Shown piece by piece: positions 21,950-33,341 of a stretch of 64,000 nt of DNA. Within the stretch, counting starts at the first letter, position 1; every line of letters starts with the position of its first letter. Location: assembly GCA_030220185.1 (NCBI GenBank), contig JASPKZ010005709.1, positions 857,501-921,500 of the forward strand. Direction: 5' to 3'. The translations under genes and the position numbers were made by a program. Source of the stretch: Diploptera punctata. Lineage: Eukaryota > Arthropoda > Insecta > Blattodea > Blaberidae. The notes beneath the pieces are model-generated. The model searched no databases. It was given only the letters and a program-made list of their open reading frames with translations, and was not told the DNA's origin.

Positions 21950-24180
21950 GTTATAATAATCAATAAAAACCTGGAAAATTTATTTCTTACACATAAAAAT
22001 ACATGAAAGAAAGTTTAAATGGAATTTTAAAAGATTTTATTGTATTTATTTGGGACTTTCCTCAACCAAATAAAGTTAAAAATAGTAAATAAATGTTCAT
22101 TTCTTCTCCATTGTTCAGAATTTTTTATAAATTAAAAATAATAAATAAAACTTGATAACATACCGTATATTTAATCTGTTATAAAAATACTATTTTATTC
22201 CCCAAAAACAAGAATTACTGCAAGAATTTGTTGAAAAGTCTTATTTTATTTTCCTAAAACAAAACTTACTACAAGAATTTCTTAAAAGTATTATTTTTAC
22301 TGCACTGAAACAAAATTACAACAAGAATTTGTATAAGTGTATTATTTTTATTGCCCTAAACAATAACAAATTCCGAATTTCTATATAGGGTACATTTAAA
22401 ATCTGTTTATTACAGAACAATTAGTAAAGCGAAGATAAAACATGAAGATCAGTATATTTCAGATTATTTTTACTCTATTACTTTCTTCATCGACATAAAA
22501 CAACATAATTTGAAGCCACAAAATTAAAAAAAACTGAATAGAGGAATTAAATTAGAAAAAGAACTATCATTTATAGTGCCCTAAAACAGGAATTTTAGCA
22601 AAGATGTGAGGAATTTTTATTTCTGAAAATGTTAATTTTAAATTTCCAAATAGATATGTTTAAAATCCGTTTATATAGTAAAGAAATTCTAAAATAGAGA
22701 CAAAAATTAGGAATCTGTGTATTTTTATATTCTGTTTACTATACTAGTCTCTTTATTTATTTATTTATTTAGCCTAGTGGAAATATTTATTAACATAAAG
22801 AAATTTTAATAATCCAAAATCCTGGAAAACTAATATTTTACACTTAAAAGGCGCAAAACAAACTTTAAATGGATTGTAATAAAAAAATTAAAAATATAAA
22901 TAAAATTTGGAAAAAGTAATGTAATTCTGTAAAAAACAATGATTTTTACTGCCTAAAACAGAAATTACAGTATTAGTATATTAATAGTTTACTTATGGTA
23001 TTTAAAAAGGTGATACAAAATGTCTATATAGGTCCTATTAAAATTTGTTCATTACAGAAAAAATAGTAAACAAAGACAAAACATAAAGATCAGTGTATTT
23101 CAAATTCTTTTTGCTCTATTGGTTTCTTCATGTACCTAAATGAACTAAATTTTAATAAAAATTTAAACAAAATAAAAAGTGGTATTAAATTTTGTAAAAA
23201 CATGATTTGCACAGCCCTAAAACAGGAATAACAAGAAATTCGTGAATAATTTTTGTATTTTGAAATGTTAATTCCAAATTTCTATGTAGGTGCATTTAAA
23301 ATTACTTCATTAAGTAAAAAATTCGTAATACGTTGACAAAACTAGGACATTGCGTATTTTTACATTATATTTACTATAGGCTATTGGTATCTTCATCAAT
23401 ATAAAGAAATGGAAATTTAAGGGGAAAAAAAAAGTTTGAAAAGAAGAATTAAATTTTAAAAAAACTGTTATTTGTACTGCCCTAAAACAGGAATTACAAC
23501 AACAACGTGACGATTTTTTTTCTATTTCTTCTTCTTCTTCTTCCTTCCAAGTATTAGGCTAAAATGTTAAATTCTAAATTTCTATGTAGGTACATTTAAA
23601 ATCCGTTTATTGCAGTAAAACATTTGTAAAAGAGTGACAAAAAATAGAAATCAGTTTATTTTCAAATTATATTTACTAGGCTGTTATTTTCATCGATTTA
23701 AAGAAATGGAAATTAAGACAAATATTTAAAAAAAAATATATTTGAAAAGAAATTTAGTTTTTTTAAAAGCTATTATTTTACTGTGCTCCAAAATATAAAT
23801 TAGACGAAACATTTGCTGAATGTATATATTTAAAATTGTTAATTACAGAAAAAAATGATAAAATACAGGGATCAGTATATTTTAAACTATAAATTAAACT
23901 TTAATATAAAAATTAAAAAGAAATAACTAAAATTTGAAAATATGTATTAAATTTATAAAAAGTGTTATTTTTACTGCCCTAATAACTGAAACTGCAGGAA
24001 GGATGTGAATACTTTATAGGTGTATATTTAAAAACATAATTCTAAATTTCTACATAGTAAATTTAAATTTTCTTTATTACAGTTAAAATATTAATAAAAC
24101 AAAAAAATGTAGAGATAGATGAGTGTATTTCAGATTATATTTACCTAAATAAATTAAAATAACTTTCATAAATTGTAATA
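21950..24180. repeat. Old, diverged tandem array, roughly 200-370 bp period
   Basis: The mark CTGCCCTAAAACAGGAATTA or a variant recurs near 22,352, 22,578, 22,950, 23,212, 23,478, 23,782 and 23,976. Between marks come TTCTAAATTTCTATGTAGGT, ACATTTAAAATCCGTTTATT and TTACTATAGG-like blocks in constant order. Spacing varies (about 190-375 bp) because of indels. AT-rich, no coding capacity. Identity between units looks much lower than in the arrays at 18, 28, 31 and 51 kb, so it is the oldest array here. Confidence 0.7.
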
Positions 24181-24214
24181 TTTTTGTAATTTGTTAGTCG
24201 AATAGATTTAACTG

Positions 24215-24640
24215 ATAATATCATCATCTGTCACGAATTAGATCTTTGTAGACATGTTTCGGCCTCATCCAGCTGTCTTTTAAGAGGTCTTCCTGGCCGA
24301 CGATGTCCTTTGGGCTTATATTGCATCATCGTTTTGGGATTCTTGAATTATCCATTCTTTTTTACATGGTCTAGCCAGTTTAATTTACATCTGTTGAGTT
24401 TTTTTCTACTGATCCTATTTCTAATTGTTCTAAAATATTATTCTTTTTTTCTCGATCTAAAAGAGTGTACCCTGCTGTCCTTCTGAGAAACTACATTTAC
24501 GTTGCTTTGATTCTGCTTTTCTGTTAATGTCCAAATCTCACTTCCTTATAAAAGGAGAGGTTAATGCTAAAGCATTATATATTTTTATTCTTGTGGATTT
24601 TATTATTAATTTAGCTTTTAATGTATTATTTATTTATCCC
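24215..24640 (-). mobile_element. Decayed LINE fragment
   Basis: The minus strand in shifting frames reads LYNALALTSPF, GWTM-KRMDNSRIPKR, ISPKD-VGQEDLLKDSWMRPKH. The RM-x-RIPK and GQ/GRP order fits a non-LTR polyprotein end. Multiple stops; old copy. Confidence 0.6.
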
Positions 24641-24644
24641 TAAT

Positions 24645-25135
24645 ATTTGTGTAAATTTGGAGATTTTCTTGTTCACATATTTTTATTTTTGATAACATAT
24701 TTTACAACCTAAATGGTCGAAACATTGTACGTGTTCTAGGCATTGGTTACTGTGTATTATATTACAGTGCACTGATTATTTGTAAGACAGATGGCATACG
24801 CCAAATATTTGTTAAACGAACCTGTATTTTGTAAAACAGGTATTCAGTGAGGCGAAAGAAAATTCCAGATACAGGTAGAAACTCTACTTCACCCGGCGCG
24901 GGCGGCAGGAATCATCACTTATTGTTAATTCGTCTAATTCTCTCTCTCTCTCTCTCCCTTATAAACATTTTTTTTTCATTAATTGTGCAGAGATATCCTT
25001 CCGTTTTCGCGTTGCACAAATTCCGTTTTATACAAAATAAATACACGTAAAATTAATATTATTTTGCCAGGACCAATAAATTTGTTCACATTGGACAGAT
25101 TTCTCATTATTCACGTTCCGGATTAAACAAGTTTT
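24645..25135. other. Intergenic, nothing recognised
   Basis: Contains a (CT)n run at 24,936-24,957. A 67-codon frame at 24,847-25,050 has no recognisable domain. Confidence 0.35.
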
Positions 25136-25136
25136 A

Positions 25137-25151
25137 CTGTATGTATGTATG

Positions 25152-25198
<47 letters not shown>
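25137..25198. repeat. (TGTA)n(TA)n microsatellite
   Basis: Four GTAT units grade into about 20 TA units, directly abutting the tRNA-like element, whose insertion point is probably within the TA tract. Confidence 0.95.
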
Positions 25199-25200
<2 letters not shown>

Positions 25201-25218
25201 TATGATAAGAAAAATAAA

Positions 25219-25289
25219 TGCCTGGACGGGATTCGAACCCGGATCTCTGAGTCTGTACCTCAGCGTGATATCCATTACACTACCAGGCG
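25219..25289 (-). tRNA. tRNA-like gene, ACA anticodon, copy 1
   Basis: Minus strand: acceptor CGCCTGG/CCAGGCA (6 of 7 pairs), D arm GTGT/ATCAC, anticodon stem CTGAG/CTCAG, loop GTACAGA giving anticodon ACA, T arm with loop TTCGAAT (4 of 5 pairs), B box GGTTCGAATCC perfect. ACA would read UGU (Cys), but no normal eukaryotic Cys tRNA uses it. Mispairs at the acceptor end and T stem suggest a tRNA-derived SINE head, not a working tRNA. Confidence 0.65.
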
Positions 25290-25517
25290 AATCCAATTCA
25301 AACACTTATTTTTCTTATATATGTATTATACTCTCCATTATTACTAGATGTCGCGAGAACTCGGTCTCTCACTGCCATCTAGTAGCTGACTATATCAAGT
25401 AAGCAAATTAAAGAGAATATTTATTTTACTTTATAGCAGTGACGCTTTATCGATGTTATAATTAAATCTTTAACATTGAGCAATGCAAGCTTAATATGGT
25501 ATGATAAGAAAAATAAA

Positions 25518-25588
25518 TGCCTGGACGGGATTCGAACCCGGATCTCTGAGTCTGTACCTCAGCGTGATATCCATTACACTACCAGGCG
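25518..25588 (-). tRNA. tRNA-like gene, ACA anticodon, copy 2
   Basis: Identical to copy 1 across the 71 positions; part of the 299-bp duplication. Confidence 0.65.
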
Positions 25589-25634
25589 AATCCAATTCAA
25601 ACACTTATTTTTCTTATATATGTATTATACTCTC

Positions 25635-25636
<2 letters not shown>

Positions 25637-25674
<38 letters not shown>
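25637..25674. repeat. (TA)n microsatellite
   Basis: About 19 TA units at the broken end of the second tRNA-like copy. Confidence 0.9.
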
Positions 25675-25677
<3 letters not shown>

Positions 25678-25816
25678 ATTTTCGATGTGAAGTTAATAGA
25701 TGGATAAAGATATGTATTTTTTTTAGAATAGTTTGAGAACAACTTCAAGAGCTTCATTCCTTCATAATTCGCTAAAAAGTTATTATTTTAACTTTCAAAC
25801 TGTGTTATCTTTTAAA

Positions 25817-26095
25817 TAATCAATTGAGTTGGTTTTTACTTAATGAAAATCTATACATATTAATTAAATAAAAATAAAATTTAGTTTTCTCAACTTGATT
25901 TGAATGAATCGCCTTTGTTAAATTTAAAATTTAAATAAATTATTGTTGTATTGTTGCTTAGATCAGTTGATATGAACTATAATAACACAACTCATAATTT
26001 GATAACATGTCTGAAGAAGGTACAGTGTACCGAAACAGCTGTCACTGAATTATATTTTAATAAATATGAAAATCAAATAAAACTTTTATTTTTAT
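25817..26095 (-). mobile_element. Penelope-like fragment with inverted ribozyme-like unit
   Basis: The left edge is the ATCAATTGAGTTGG tail (minus-strand 3' end); after about 65 bp it joins a plus-oriented copy of the 243-bp unit found in the 31-33 kb array, ending AAATCAAATAAAAC. So the unit is inverted relative to the tail. Diverged flanking copies of TTCAAACTGTG (25,793 and 26,098) look like a long target duplication. Element class is inferred from tail, 5' inversion and ribozyme-like motif. Confidence 0.65.
25992..26056 (+). ncRNA. Hammerhead-ribozyme-like motif
   Basis: CTGAAGA (26,011-26,017) matches the CUGANGA core. One extra A, then stem II GGTAC-AGT-GTACC, then GAAA (26,032-26,035), stem III ACAG/CTGT with no loop, and the cleavage triplet GTC ending 26,043. 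Stem I has AC/GT next to the core and, after an internal loop, ATAATT/AATTAT. All core bases fit except the extra A after position 9. Hammerhead motifs are known in Penelope-like elements; activity here is untested. Confidence 0.5.
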
Positions 26096-26099
26096 TTTC

Positions 26100-26450
26100 A
26101 AACTGTGATATTTTTTTTTATTTTATTCGAACGTATATAAGTATTCGGAGCAGTTATAATGATCAAGTTGTTGAAAGAGTGTAACGCCGACTGCATTTTT
26201 AGGCCTAGAGTCCGAATCTTAATATTGGTTGATCATCTGAGGATAAACAAACTAACATGTTGTAGGTGTATTGTAGCAGGACATGTGTTGAACAAACATT
26301 TGAATTTATTTTAAAATACAATAGGAAGTAACATTAAGAGGTTTGTTTAATAATTGAAACATTTTGTCTGTCATTCTTACCTCTTAGAGTTGTTTTTGTC
26401 GAACATATGTTTCAGAGCTTCTGAGCCCTGTATGTTCATCTCCTCTTTCG
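26100..26450. other. Intergenic, nothing recognised
   Basis: No repeat partner or coding frame. Confidence 0.3.
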
Positions 26451-26452
26451 TT

Positions 26453-26705
26453 CAAACTTTATTCTCAAATACTCTCTTAAAGTAAGAGTCCACGTTTCGC
26501 ATCCACATAATATAACTGGTAGAATAATAGTTATATATTTTCAGTTTAACGTTTTTGAAAGGAGTTAGGACATCAAGAGTCTCTGCAATGCATAATAGCA
26601 TGCATTTCCAGAATTGAGCCTATGTTTAATTTATTTGTGCATCTCATTCCTATTTGTGATTATTGTTCCTGGGTATTTGAATTGAGCCACTTCTTCAAAA
26701 TTTCC
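26453..26705 (-). mobile_element. LINE A internal fragment
   Basis: The minus strand carries, in shifted frames, the block EFKYLG-IITNRNEM to CETWTLT of LINE A (compare 12,960-13,215). Both ends are cut; there is no tail. Confidence 0.8.
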
Positions 26706-26709
26706 CTCA

Positions 26710-26811
26710 TAATTGTAACATATAGAATGAGTTTTATAAAAAAAAAGAATTTGGTGAATTACATGGTATATGACAGCCTTTAGATAGTAGACACTACTTT
26801 TTTCTCTTCAA

Positions 26812-26844
<33 letters not shown>

Positions 26845-27655
26845 GTTTCATTTTATTTAAAAGAAAATGTGGAGTTTGTATATTTAATAATTGCACTTAA
26901 AGTGTACTGTTTTATATCGGTAACTGACGTAACTGTAGAATGGCATGTTTTACAGAGTGAGAGTAAAATAATAATATCTGTGAAGTTTTCAAGCAATTGT
27001 GAATTTAGTGTATATAGAAGTAGTTAAAAATGCATCTTGTGAGTTAATTACATATATACCTGTAGATTTTAGAAATATAGTAATTCCCGTAATGAAGAAA
27101 GCGTTAGTTTAAATTGATCTGAAATTATTCCTAATTTCCTAGATTCCTTTAACTGGCCTTCAGTAGGTTTGGTCTTCTTCTGCTTCTATATCCCTTATGT
27201 TAATATAATGAAGTTTTGTTTGGAAGTCAGATTGAGCTTTCAATGTGCTTTATTACATTTTTACTTCGTATTAGATTATTTAATTCAGAGTTCATTCGTA
27301 TACGTCATGTGCCATCGCTTTCTCTAATTGGTCCAAAATATCTATCATAAATCAAAATATATTTTTAATTACGGATCGGATTTTTATCTACTAGTTATTT
27401 ACATTGCAAAATAGTATTTTTGATCAATTAATAACAAACTTATCAACAGCTTTATAAATACAACTTAAAATAATTATTTAATTATTTTTATAAAAATATA
27501 ACAATATTACCTCGATATCACACGCGTTAATTATGTGTTAGAAAATGAATAATATTCCATTTACCTTAGAATTATACTGAACTAAGTTGCAACCTTAGCT
27601 TTTAGTATATAAAAAATTCTATCCTTACTAATAATATATAGGCATATCATACTAA
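26710..27655. other. AT-rich, nothing recognised except (TA)n at 26,819-26,843
   Basis: 27,560-27,640 faintly resembles the flank of the 3.6-kb repeat element (TTAGCTTTTAGTATATAAAA). No coding frame. Confidence 0.35.
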
Positions 27656-27658
27656 TGT

Positions 27659-27663
27659 CAATA

Positions 27664-27729
<66 letters not shown>

Positions 27730-27756
27730 AATAATAATATTATTATTATTATTATC
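27659..27756. repeat. (ATT)n microsatellite
   Basis: About 32 units with a phase inversion (ATTATTAATAATAAT) near 27,725. Confidence 0.95.
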
Positions 27757-27931
27757 ATTAGAGAGTTGTGAAAGTTGAAAGAAATGTATTACATACAATT
27801 GAAGAGAGACGATTAATGTGGTATGGACATGGATGACATCTGATAGAATCACTAAGAAGATCGTGGGATGGAAAAAAGGCGGGAAAAGAAGAAAGGGAAG
27901 ACCTAAAGAAAGTTGTATGGACGGTGCGAGA
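27757..27931 (+). mobile_element. Short LINE fragment
   Basis: RVVKVERNVLHTIEERRLMWYGHG then KKAGKEERKT: ERRL-WYGH is the GHV-RM region of a non-LTR polyprotein. Interrupted at 27,932 by the opposite-strand element. Confidence 0.55.
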
Positions 27932-29250
27932 AGAAGTAGTAGTAGGACTTTATTAGACAAAAAGTAAGATATTTACAATATTATTTACAAATATGGGTCG
28001 CACGGGCAGTAAGCCGTACGTGCTGTTGACAGTCCGTTACAATAAAGTAATAATTGGTACTAGTGTAAAGAAATATAAACAACAAAAACAGCAATAACAT
28101 TACAATTACATAAATAAAACACAATAATATTACAATTAAGTAATAACACAATAGCATTATACACTAAAAAAACATTAACATTACAATTACATAAAGAAAA
28201 CACATTAATATTACAATTAAGTAATAACACAATAGCATTATACACTAGAAAAACATTAACATTACAATTACATAAAGAAAACACATTAATATTACAATTA
28301 AGTAATAACACAATAGCATTATACACTAAAAAAACATTAACATTACAATTACATAAAGAAAACACATTAATATTACAATTAAGTAATAACACAATAGCAT
28401 TATACACTAAAAAAACATTAACATTACAATTACATAAAGAAAACACATTAATATTACAATTAAGTAATAACACAATAGCATTATACACTAAAAAAACATT
28501 AACATTACAATTACATAAAGAAAACACATTAATATTACAATTAAGTAATAACACAATAGCTAAAAAAACATTAACATTACAATTACATAAAGAAAACACA
28601 TTAATATTACAATTAAGTAATAACACAATAGCATTATACACTAAAAAACATTAACATTACAATTACATAAAGAAAACACATTAATATTACAATTAAGTAA
28701 TAACACAATAGCATTATACACTAAAAAAACATTAACATTACAATTACATAAAGAAAACACATTAATATTACAATTAAGTAATAACACAATAGCATTATAC
28801 ACTAAAAACATTAACATTACAATTACATAAAGAAAACACATTAATATTACAATTAAATAATAACACAATAGCATTATACACTAAAAAAACATTAACATTA
28901 CAATTACATAAAGAAAACACATTAATATTACAATTAAGTAATAACACTAAAAAAAACATTAACATTACAATTACATAAAGAAAACACATTAATATTACAA
29001 TTAAGTAATAAAACAATAGCATTATACACTAAAACATTAACATTACAATTACATAAAGAAAACACAATAATAATATTACAATTAAATAATAACACAATAG
29101 CATTATACACTAAAAACATTAACATTACAATTATATAAAGAAAACACATTAATATTACAATTAAGTAATAACACAATAGCATTATACACTAAAAAAAACA
29201 TTAACATTACAATTACATAAAGAAAACACATTAATATTACAATTAAAGAG
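27932..29250 (-). mobile_element. Retroelement 3' end with expanded 81-bp minisatellite
   Basis: The minus strand ends AATAAAGTCCTACTACTACT (polyadenylation-like signal and (CTA)n tail) at 27,932-27,960. 27,960-28,080 matches 49,580-49,700 on the other strand (marks CGTACGGCTTACTGCCCGTG, GTAACGGACTGTCAACAGCA). Then come about 14 copies of an 81-bp unit, against three copies at 49,330-49,560. The shared unique end plus variable repeat number show the minisatellite lies inside a retroelement 3' region. Confidence 0.85.
28080..29250. repeat. 81-bp minisatellite, about 14 copies
   Basis: Unit marks ACATTAACATTACAATTACA recur near 28,173, 28,254, 28,335, 28,416 and 28,497, then with small deletions to 29,199. 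Each unit has two related halves (CATTAACATTACAATTACAT and CATTAATATTACAATTAAGT). 81 is divisible by three, so one frame stays open over several units (LLLNCNINVFSLCNCNVNVF); this is a repeat artefact, not a protein. Confidence 0.95.
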
Positions 29251-29357
29251 TGAACCGGGACTTACAGATGAGGATGTTCAGAGAGCTACAACTGGAGACG
29301 ACGATTTTCCTGAGGGTGACGAGAAATCACTGTATTGTGGATAAATTCCGAAATAAA

Positions 29358-29395
29358 ATTATTATTATTATTAATTATTATTATTCTCATTATTG

Positions 29396-29433
<38 letters not shown>

Positions 29434-29437
29434 TTAT
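29358..29437. repeat. (TTA)n microsatellite
   Basis: Interrupted ATT tract with TTG and TCA variants. Confidence 0.9.
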
Positions 29438-29439
29438 TA

Positions 29440-30000
29440 ATTTAAGCTTGTAGTTTTGATCTTCAGTTATTTTTTCGAAAAGATGTAAATACTCGGGGCG
29501 TACCGGTATGTAATAATCAAGTCGCTGAACAGTGTATCGCCGACTGAAATTTAGGCCTACAGTAAGGTTCGCAGTGTTGCCTGGTTTTCTGAGGGTAAAT
29601 CCGAATTACATAGGCCTACTGTAACAAACATAAGTCATATATTTAAACATACGTTTCTATAACACAATTACAGCAGAAACATTAGCATATCAAGAAATTA
29701 ATCCCATGTTCACAGAACATATAGCCCATTCAAACATTAAAGATTTTTTTTAATTCGCTTAAAATATGTAATATAGGCAGTAAAAATTAATTTATATTTT
29801 AAAAGAAGAACATTATTTACATATAAAATGACAAAAATACTACAATCGCCTTGTAATATTCATCACTTATTTCATATAACTGTAAGAAGATTATCAACGC
29901 TGACATTTTGAATTTAACAAATTGAAAAAAAAAATAATGAAACGATCAGAAGATATAAAAATACAACATAAAATAGACTCAAATGAAATACATTCAAATT
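29440..30000. other. AT-rich, nothing recognised
   Basis: No coding frame; several AGGCCTAC motifs. Confidence 0.35.
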
Positions 30001-30004
30001 TCGC

Positions 30005-30172
30005 AAGGTAATTTCTGTCCCTAATGTCTGTCTATGTAAGGTAATGTCTGGAGCTGAGACAAGGTAATTTCTGTCCCTAATGTCTGTCTATGTAAGGTAA
30101 TGTCTGGAGCTGAGACAAGGTAATTTCTGTCCCTAATGTATGTCTATGTAAGGTAATGTCTGGAGTTGAGAC
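30005..30172. repeat. 56-bp tandem repeat, three copies
   Basis: AAGGTAATTTCTGTCCCTAA starts at 30,005, 30,061 and 30,117; the third copy has two substitutions. Confidence 0.95.
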
Positions 30173-30174
30173 AT

Positions 30175-30520
30175 GGACTAAAAAAAAACAAGAAATTTAA
30201 GGGGAGATTAAAAGGTGATTTTAGTTTTAAAAATTCTCAAATTTGCTTTTTTGTACTTTTAAATAGTTTGAAATATTCTGCACAAATTTACATAAATATT
30301 TTTTATAAATGCTCATTTTAAGTATTCTTAATACATTTTTAAAAGTAAGGCTGCGTCAATAATTTGACACAACGAACTTAAACTGTTTTTTTCGACAAGC
30401 TAAATTTTTCATATCATAGACCCGTTTTCTCATAAACTGTAAGAGGTAAATGCATTAAACATTTTGGGCATGTATATTACTTGCATCTGTTGATATGCAA
30501 CCATTTTGGTGCTCTTACAA
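30175..30520. other. AT-rich, nothing recognised
   Basis: No repeat partner or coding frame. Confidence 0.3.
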
Positions 30521-30700
30521 TAACACTGATCAACATGAGTTTTGTCTCATGAGTACCAATAGTCGTAATGCAGTTTTTTATCGCGTTTTCAAATATGTAT
30601 TCGGAATTTCTCCATCACCCACAGTTTTTTATTTCAATTTCAATTAATGGATTTAAATAATTATTTTTTGCTTAACAAATATTAAAGGGATTACGTCAAA

Positions 30701-31000
30701 ATCTTGCAATCTGCTATGATACCAGTTCCACACTGCGGAGAACTGTCCATACCAAAGCCTCCAGAACATGTGACATTAGATGAAGAGAGCTCTGATTCTG
30801 GTGGAAGTAAGGAAGAAGAAGAAACAGATTTTGGTGATACAACTTTTGAACAAAGCTGTTCATCTGAGCCTCATTTATTGACTCAAGAAGATCTTAACGA
30901 TCTCATACGAGATTTAAAGTTATCCAAAAACCAGTCTGAAATGCTTGGTTCCCGACTAAGAGGATGGAATCTCTCGGAAACCTTGCGTGATGGAGAAAAG
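30701..31000 (+). pseudogene. Conserved repeat-associated protein fragment (N-terminal exon-like)
   Basis: An open frame with low-complexity acidic stretch (DEESSDSGGSKEEEETD) followed by HLLTQEDLNDLIRDLKLSKN and MLGSRLRGWNLSET. From memory, the LTQEDLNDLIRDL-LSK / LLGSRL-GWNLL module occurs in multi-copy arthropod proteins of unknown function; I cannot give a family name. About 100 codons with biased acidic composition unlike the AT-rich surroundings suggest genuine former coding sequence. The frame continues to 31,120 only by running into noncoding element sequence. No start context or partner exon is in place. Confidence 0.5.
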
Positions 31001-31165
31001 CCGATATCATATGTGAATTCAGGAGAAAAAATACTATCAGAATCACATATTTTTCTTTCTGAGACAAAAAGAGTTTATTTTTTGTTAATTAATCAATCAA
31101 TTGAGTTGGTGTTTACTTGATGAAAATCCATATTTATTAATTAAATAAAAATAAAACGTAGTTTT

Positions 31166-33116
31166 ATTTGATTTTCATATGTATTATATAATTCAGTGAC
31201 AGCTTTTTCGGTACACTGTACCTTCTTCAGACATGTTAACAAATTATGAATTGTGTTCCAACTGATCTAAGCAACAATACAACAATATTTATTTAATTTT
31301 TTTAATTTAACAAAGGGGATTCATTCAAATTAAGTTGAGAATTTAACAGTTTTTTACCACTTTTAAATTTATTAATTTCTACAGCCTCCAAAAGATCTAA
31401 CTTCTTACCCTTAGAAGTTTCATATGTATTATATAATTCAGTGACAGCTTTTTCGGTACACTGTACCTTCTTCAGACATGTTAACAAATTATGAATTGTG
31501 TTCCAACTGATCTAAGCAACAATACAACAATATTTATTTAATTTTTTTAATTTAACAAAGGGGATTCATTCAAATTAAGTTGAGAATTTAACAGTTTTTT
31601 ACCACTTTTAAATTTATTAATTTCTACAGCCTCCAAAAGATCTAACTTCTAACTTAGAAGTTTCATATGTATTATATAATTCAGTGACAGCTTTTTCGGT
31701 ACACTGTACCTTCTTCAGACATGTTAACAAATTATGAATTGTGTTCCAACTGATCTAAGCAACAATACAACAATATTTATTTAATTTTTTTAATTTAACA
31801 AAGGGGATTCATTCAAATTAAGTTGAGAATTTAACAGTTTTTTACCACTTTTAAATTTATTAATTTCTACAGCCTCCAAAAGATCTAACTTCTAAGTTAG
31901 AAGTTTCATATGTATTATATAATTCAGTGACAGCTTTTTCGGTACACTGTACCTTCTTCAGACATGTTAACAAATTATGAATTGTGTTCCAACTGATCTA
32001 AGCAACAATACAACAATATTTATTTAATTTTTTTAATTTAACAAAGGGGATTCATTCAAATTAAGTTGAGAATTTAACAGTTTTTTACCACTTTTAAATT
32101 TATTTAATTTCTACAGCCTCCAAAAGATCTAACTTCTAACTTAGAAGTTTCATATGTATTATATAATTCAGTGACAGGCTTTTTCGGTACACTGTACCTT
32201 CTTCAGACATGTTAACAAATTATGAATTGTGTTCCAACTGATCTAAGCAACAATACAACAATATTTATTTAATTTTTTTAATTTAACAAAGGGGATTCAT
32301 TCAAATCAAGTTGAGAATTTAACAGTTTTTACCACTTTTAAATTTATTAATTTCTACAGCCTCCAAAAGATCTAACTTCTAAGTTAGAAGTTTCATATGT
32401 ATTATATAATTCAGTGACAGCTTTTTCGGTACACTGTACCTTCTTCAGACATGTTAACAAATTATGAATTGTGTTCCAACTGATCTAAGCAACAATACAA
32501 CAATATTTATTTAATTTTTTTAATTTAACAAAGGGGATTCATTCAAATTAAGTTGAGAATTTAACAGTTTTTTACCACTTTTAAATTTATTAATTTCTAC
32601 AGCCTCCAAAAGATCTAACTTCTAAGTTAGAAGTTTCATATGTATTATATAATTCAGTGACAGCTTTTTCGGTACACTGTACCTTCTTCAGACATGTTAA
32701 CAAATTATGAATTGTGTTCCAACTGATCTAAGCAACAATACAACAATATTTATTTAATTTTTTTAATTTAACAAAGGGGATTCATTCAAATTAAGTTGAG
32801 AATTTAACAGTTTTTTACCACTTTTAAATTTATTAATTTCTACAGCCTCCAAAAGATCTAACTTCTAAGTTAGAAGTTTCATATGTATTATATAATTCAG
32901 TGACAGCTTTTTCGGTACACTGTACCTTCTTCAGACATGTTAACAAATTATGAATTGTGTTCCAACTGATCTAAGCAACAATACAACAATATTATTTATT
33001 TATTTTTTTTAATTTAACAAAGGGGATTCATTCAAATCAAGTTGAGAATTTAACAGTTTTTTACTACTTTTAAACTTATTAATTTCTACAGCCTCCAAAA
33101 GATCTAACTTCTAAGG
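31166..33116 (-). repeat. 243-bp tandem array, eight units, ribozyme-like motif in each
   Basis: Each unit (minus strand) has CTGAAGA, GGTACAGTGTACC, GAAAAAGCTGTC. All eight carry A where the two outlying copies (26,036 and 33,321) have C in GAAACAGCTGTC. That change removes one stem III pair. Units otherwise differ by single indels, so the array expanded recently from one mutated unit. Confidence 0.85.
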
Positions 33117-33132
33117 GGTAAGAAGTTAGATC
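33101..33132. repeat. Centre of large palindrome
   Basis: GATCTAACTTCT (33,101-33,112) and AGAAGTTAGATC (33,121-33,132) flank an 8-nt spacer. Pairing continues outward for about 240 bp, through unit 8 and the inverted unit. Confidence 0.85.
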
Positions 33133-33276
33133 TTTTGGAGGCTGTAGAAATTAATAAGTTTAAAAGTGGTAAAAAACTGTTAAATTCTCAACTTGATTTG
33201 AATGAATCCCCTTTGTTAAATTAAAAAAATTAAATAAATATTGTTGTATTGTTGCTTAGATCAGTTGGAACACAAT

Positions 33277-33341
33277 TCATAATTTGTTAACATGTCTGAA
33301 GAAGGTACAGTGTACCGAAACAGCTGTCACTGAATTATATA
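33277..33341 (+). ncRNA. Hammerhead-ribozyme-like motif, inverted terminal unit
   Basis: CTGAAGA at 33,296-33,302, stem II GGTACAGTGTACC, GAAA at 33,317-33,320, stem III ACAG/CTGT, cleavage triplet GTC ending 33,328, stem I ATAATT/AATTAT. This is the intact form (C in stem III), unlike the eight direct units. Confidence 0.5.

Larger units (their letters stand above)
25199..25636 (-). repeat. 299-bp direct duplication of a tRNA-like element
   Basis: The block starting TGGTATGATAAGAAAAATAA at 25,199 restarts at 25,498, 299 bp on. The second copy is cut at CTCCATT and followed by a TA tract. The unit has the 71-nt tRNA-like gene, then ACACTTATTTTTCTTATATA (an inverted relative of its own start), then a 190-bp body including CACTGCCATCTAGTAGCTGA. 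The same unit recurs at 41,069-41,587. Confidence 0.85.

Noticed and set aside
28060..29182. Cys/Asn-rich repeat proteins of up to 193 codons
   Set aside because: They are the 81-bp minisatellite in translation; open only because 81 is divisible by three and the unit lacks a stop in that frame.
28080..33116. CRISPR-like array
   Set aside because: Units are contiguous without unique spacers, in a eukaryotic transposon-rich context; these are mini- and macrosatellites.
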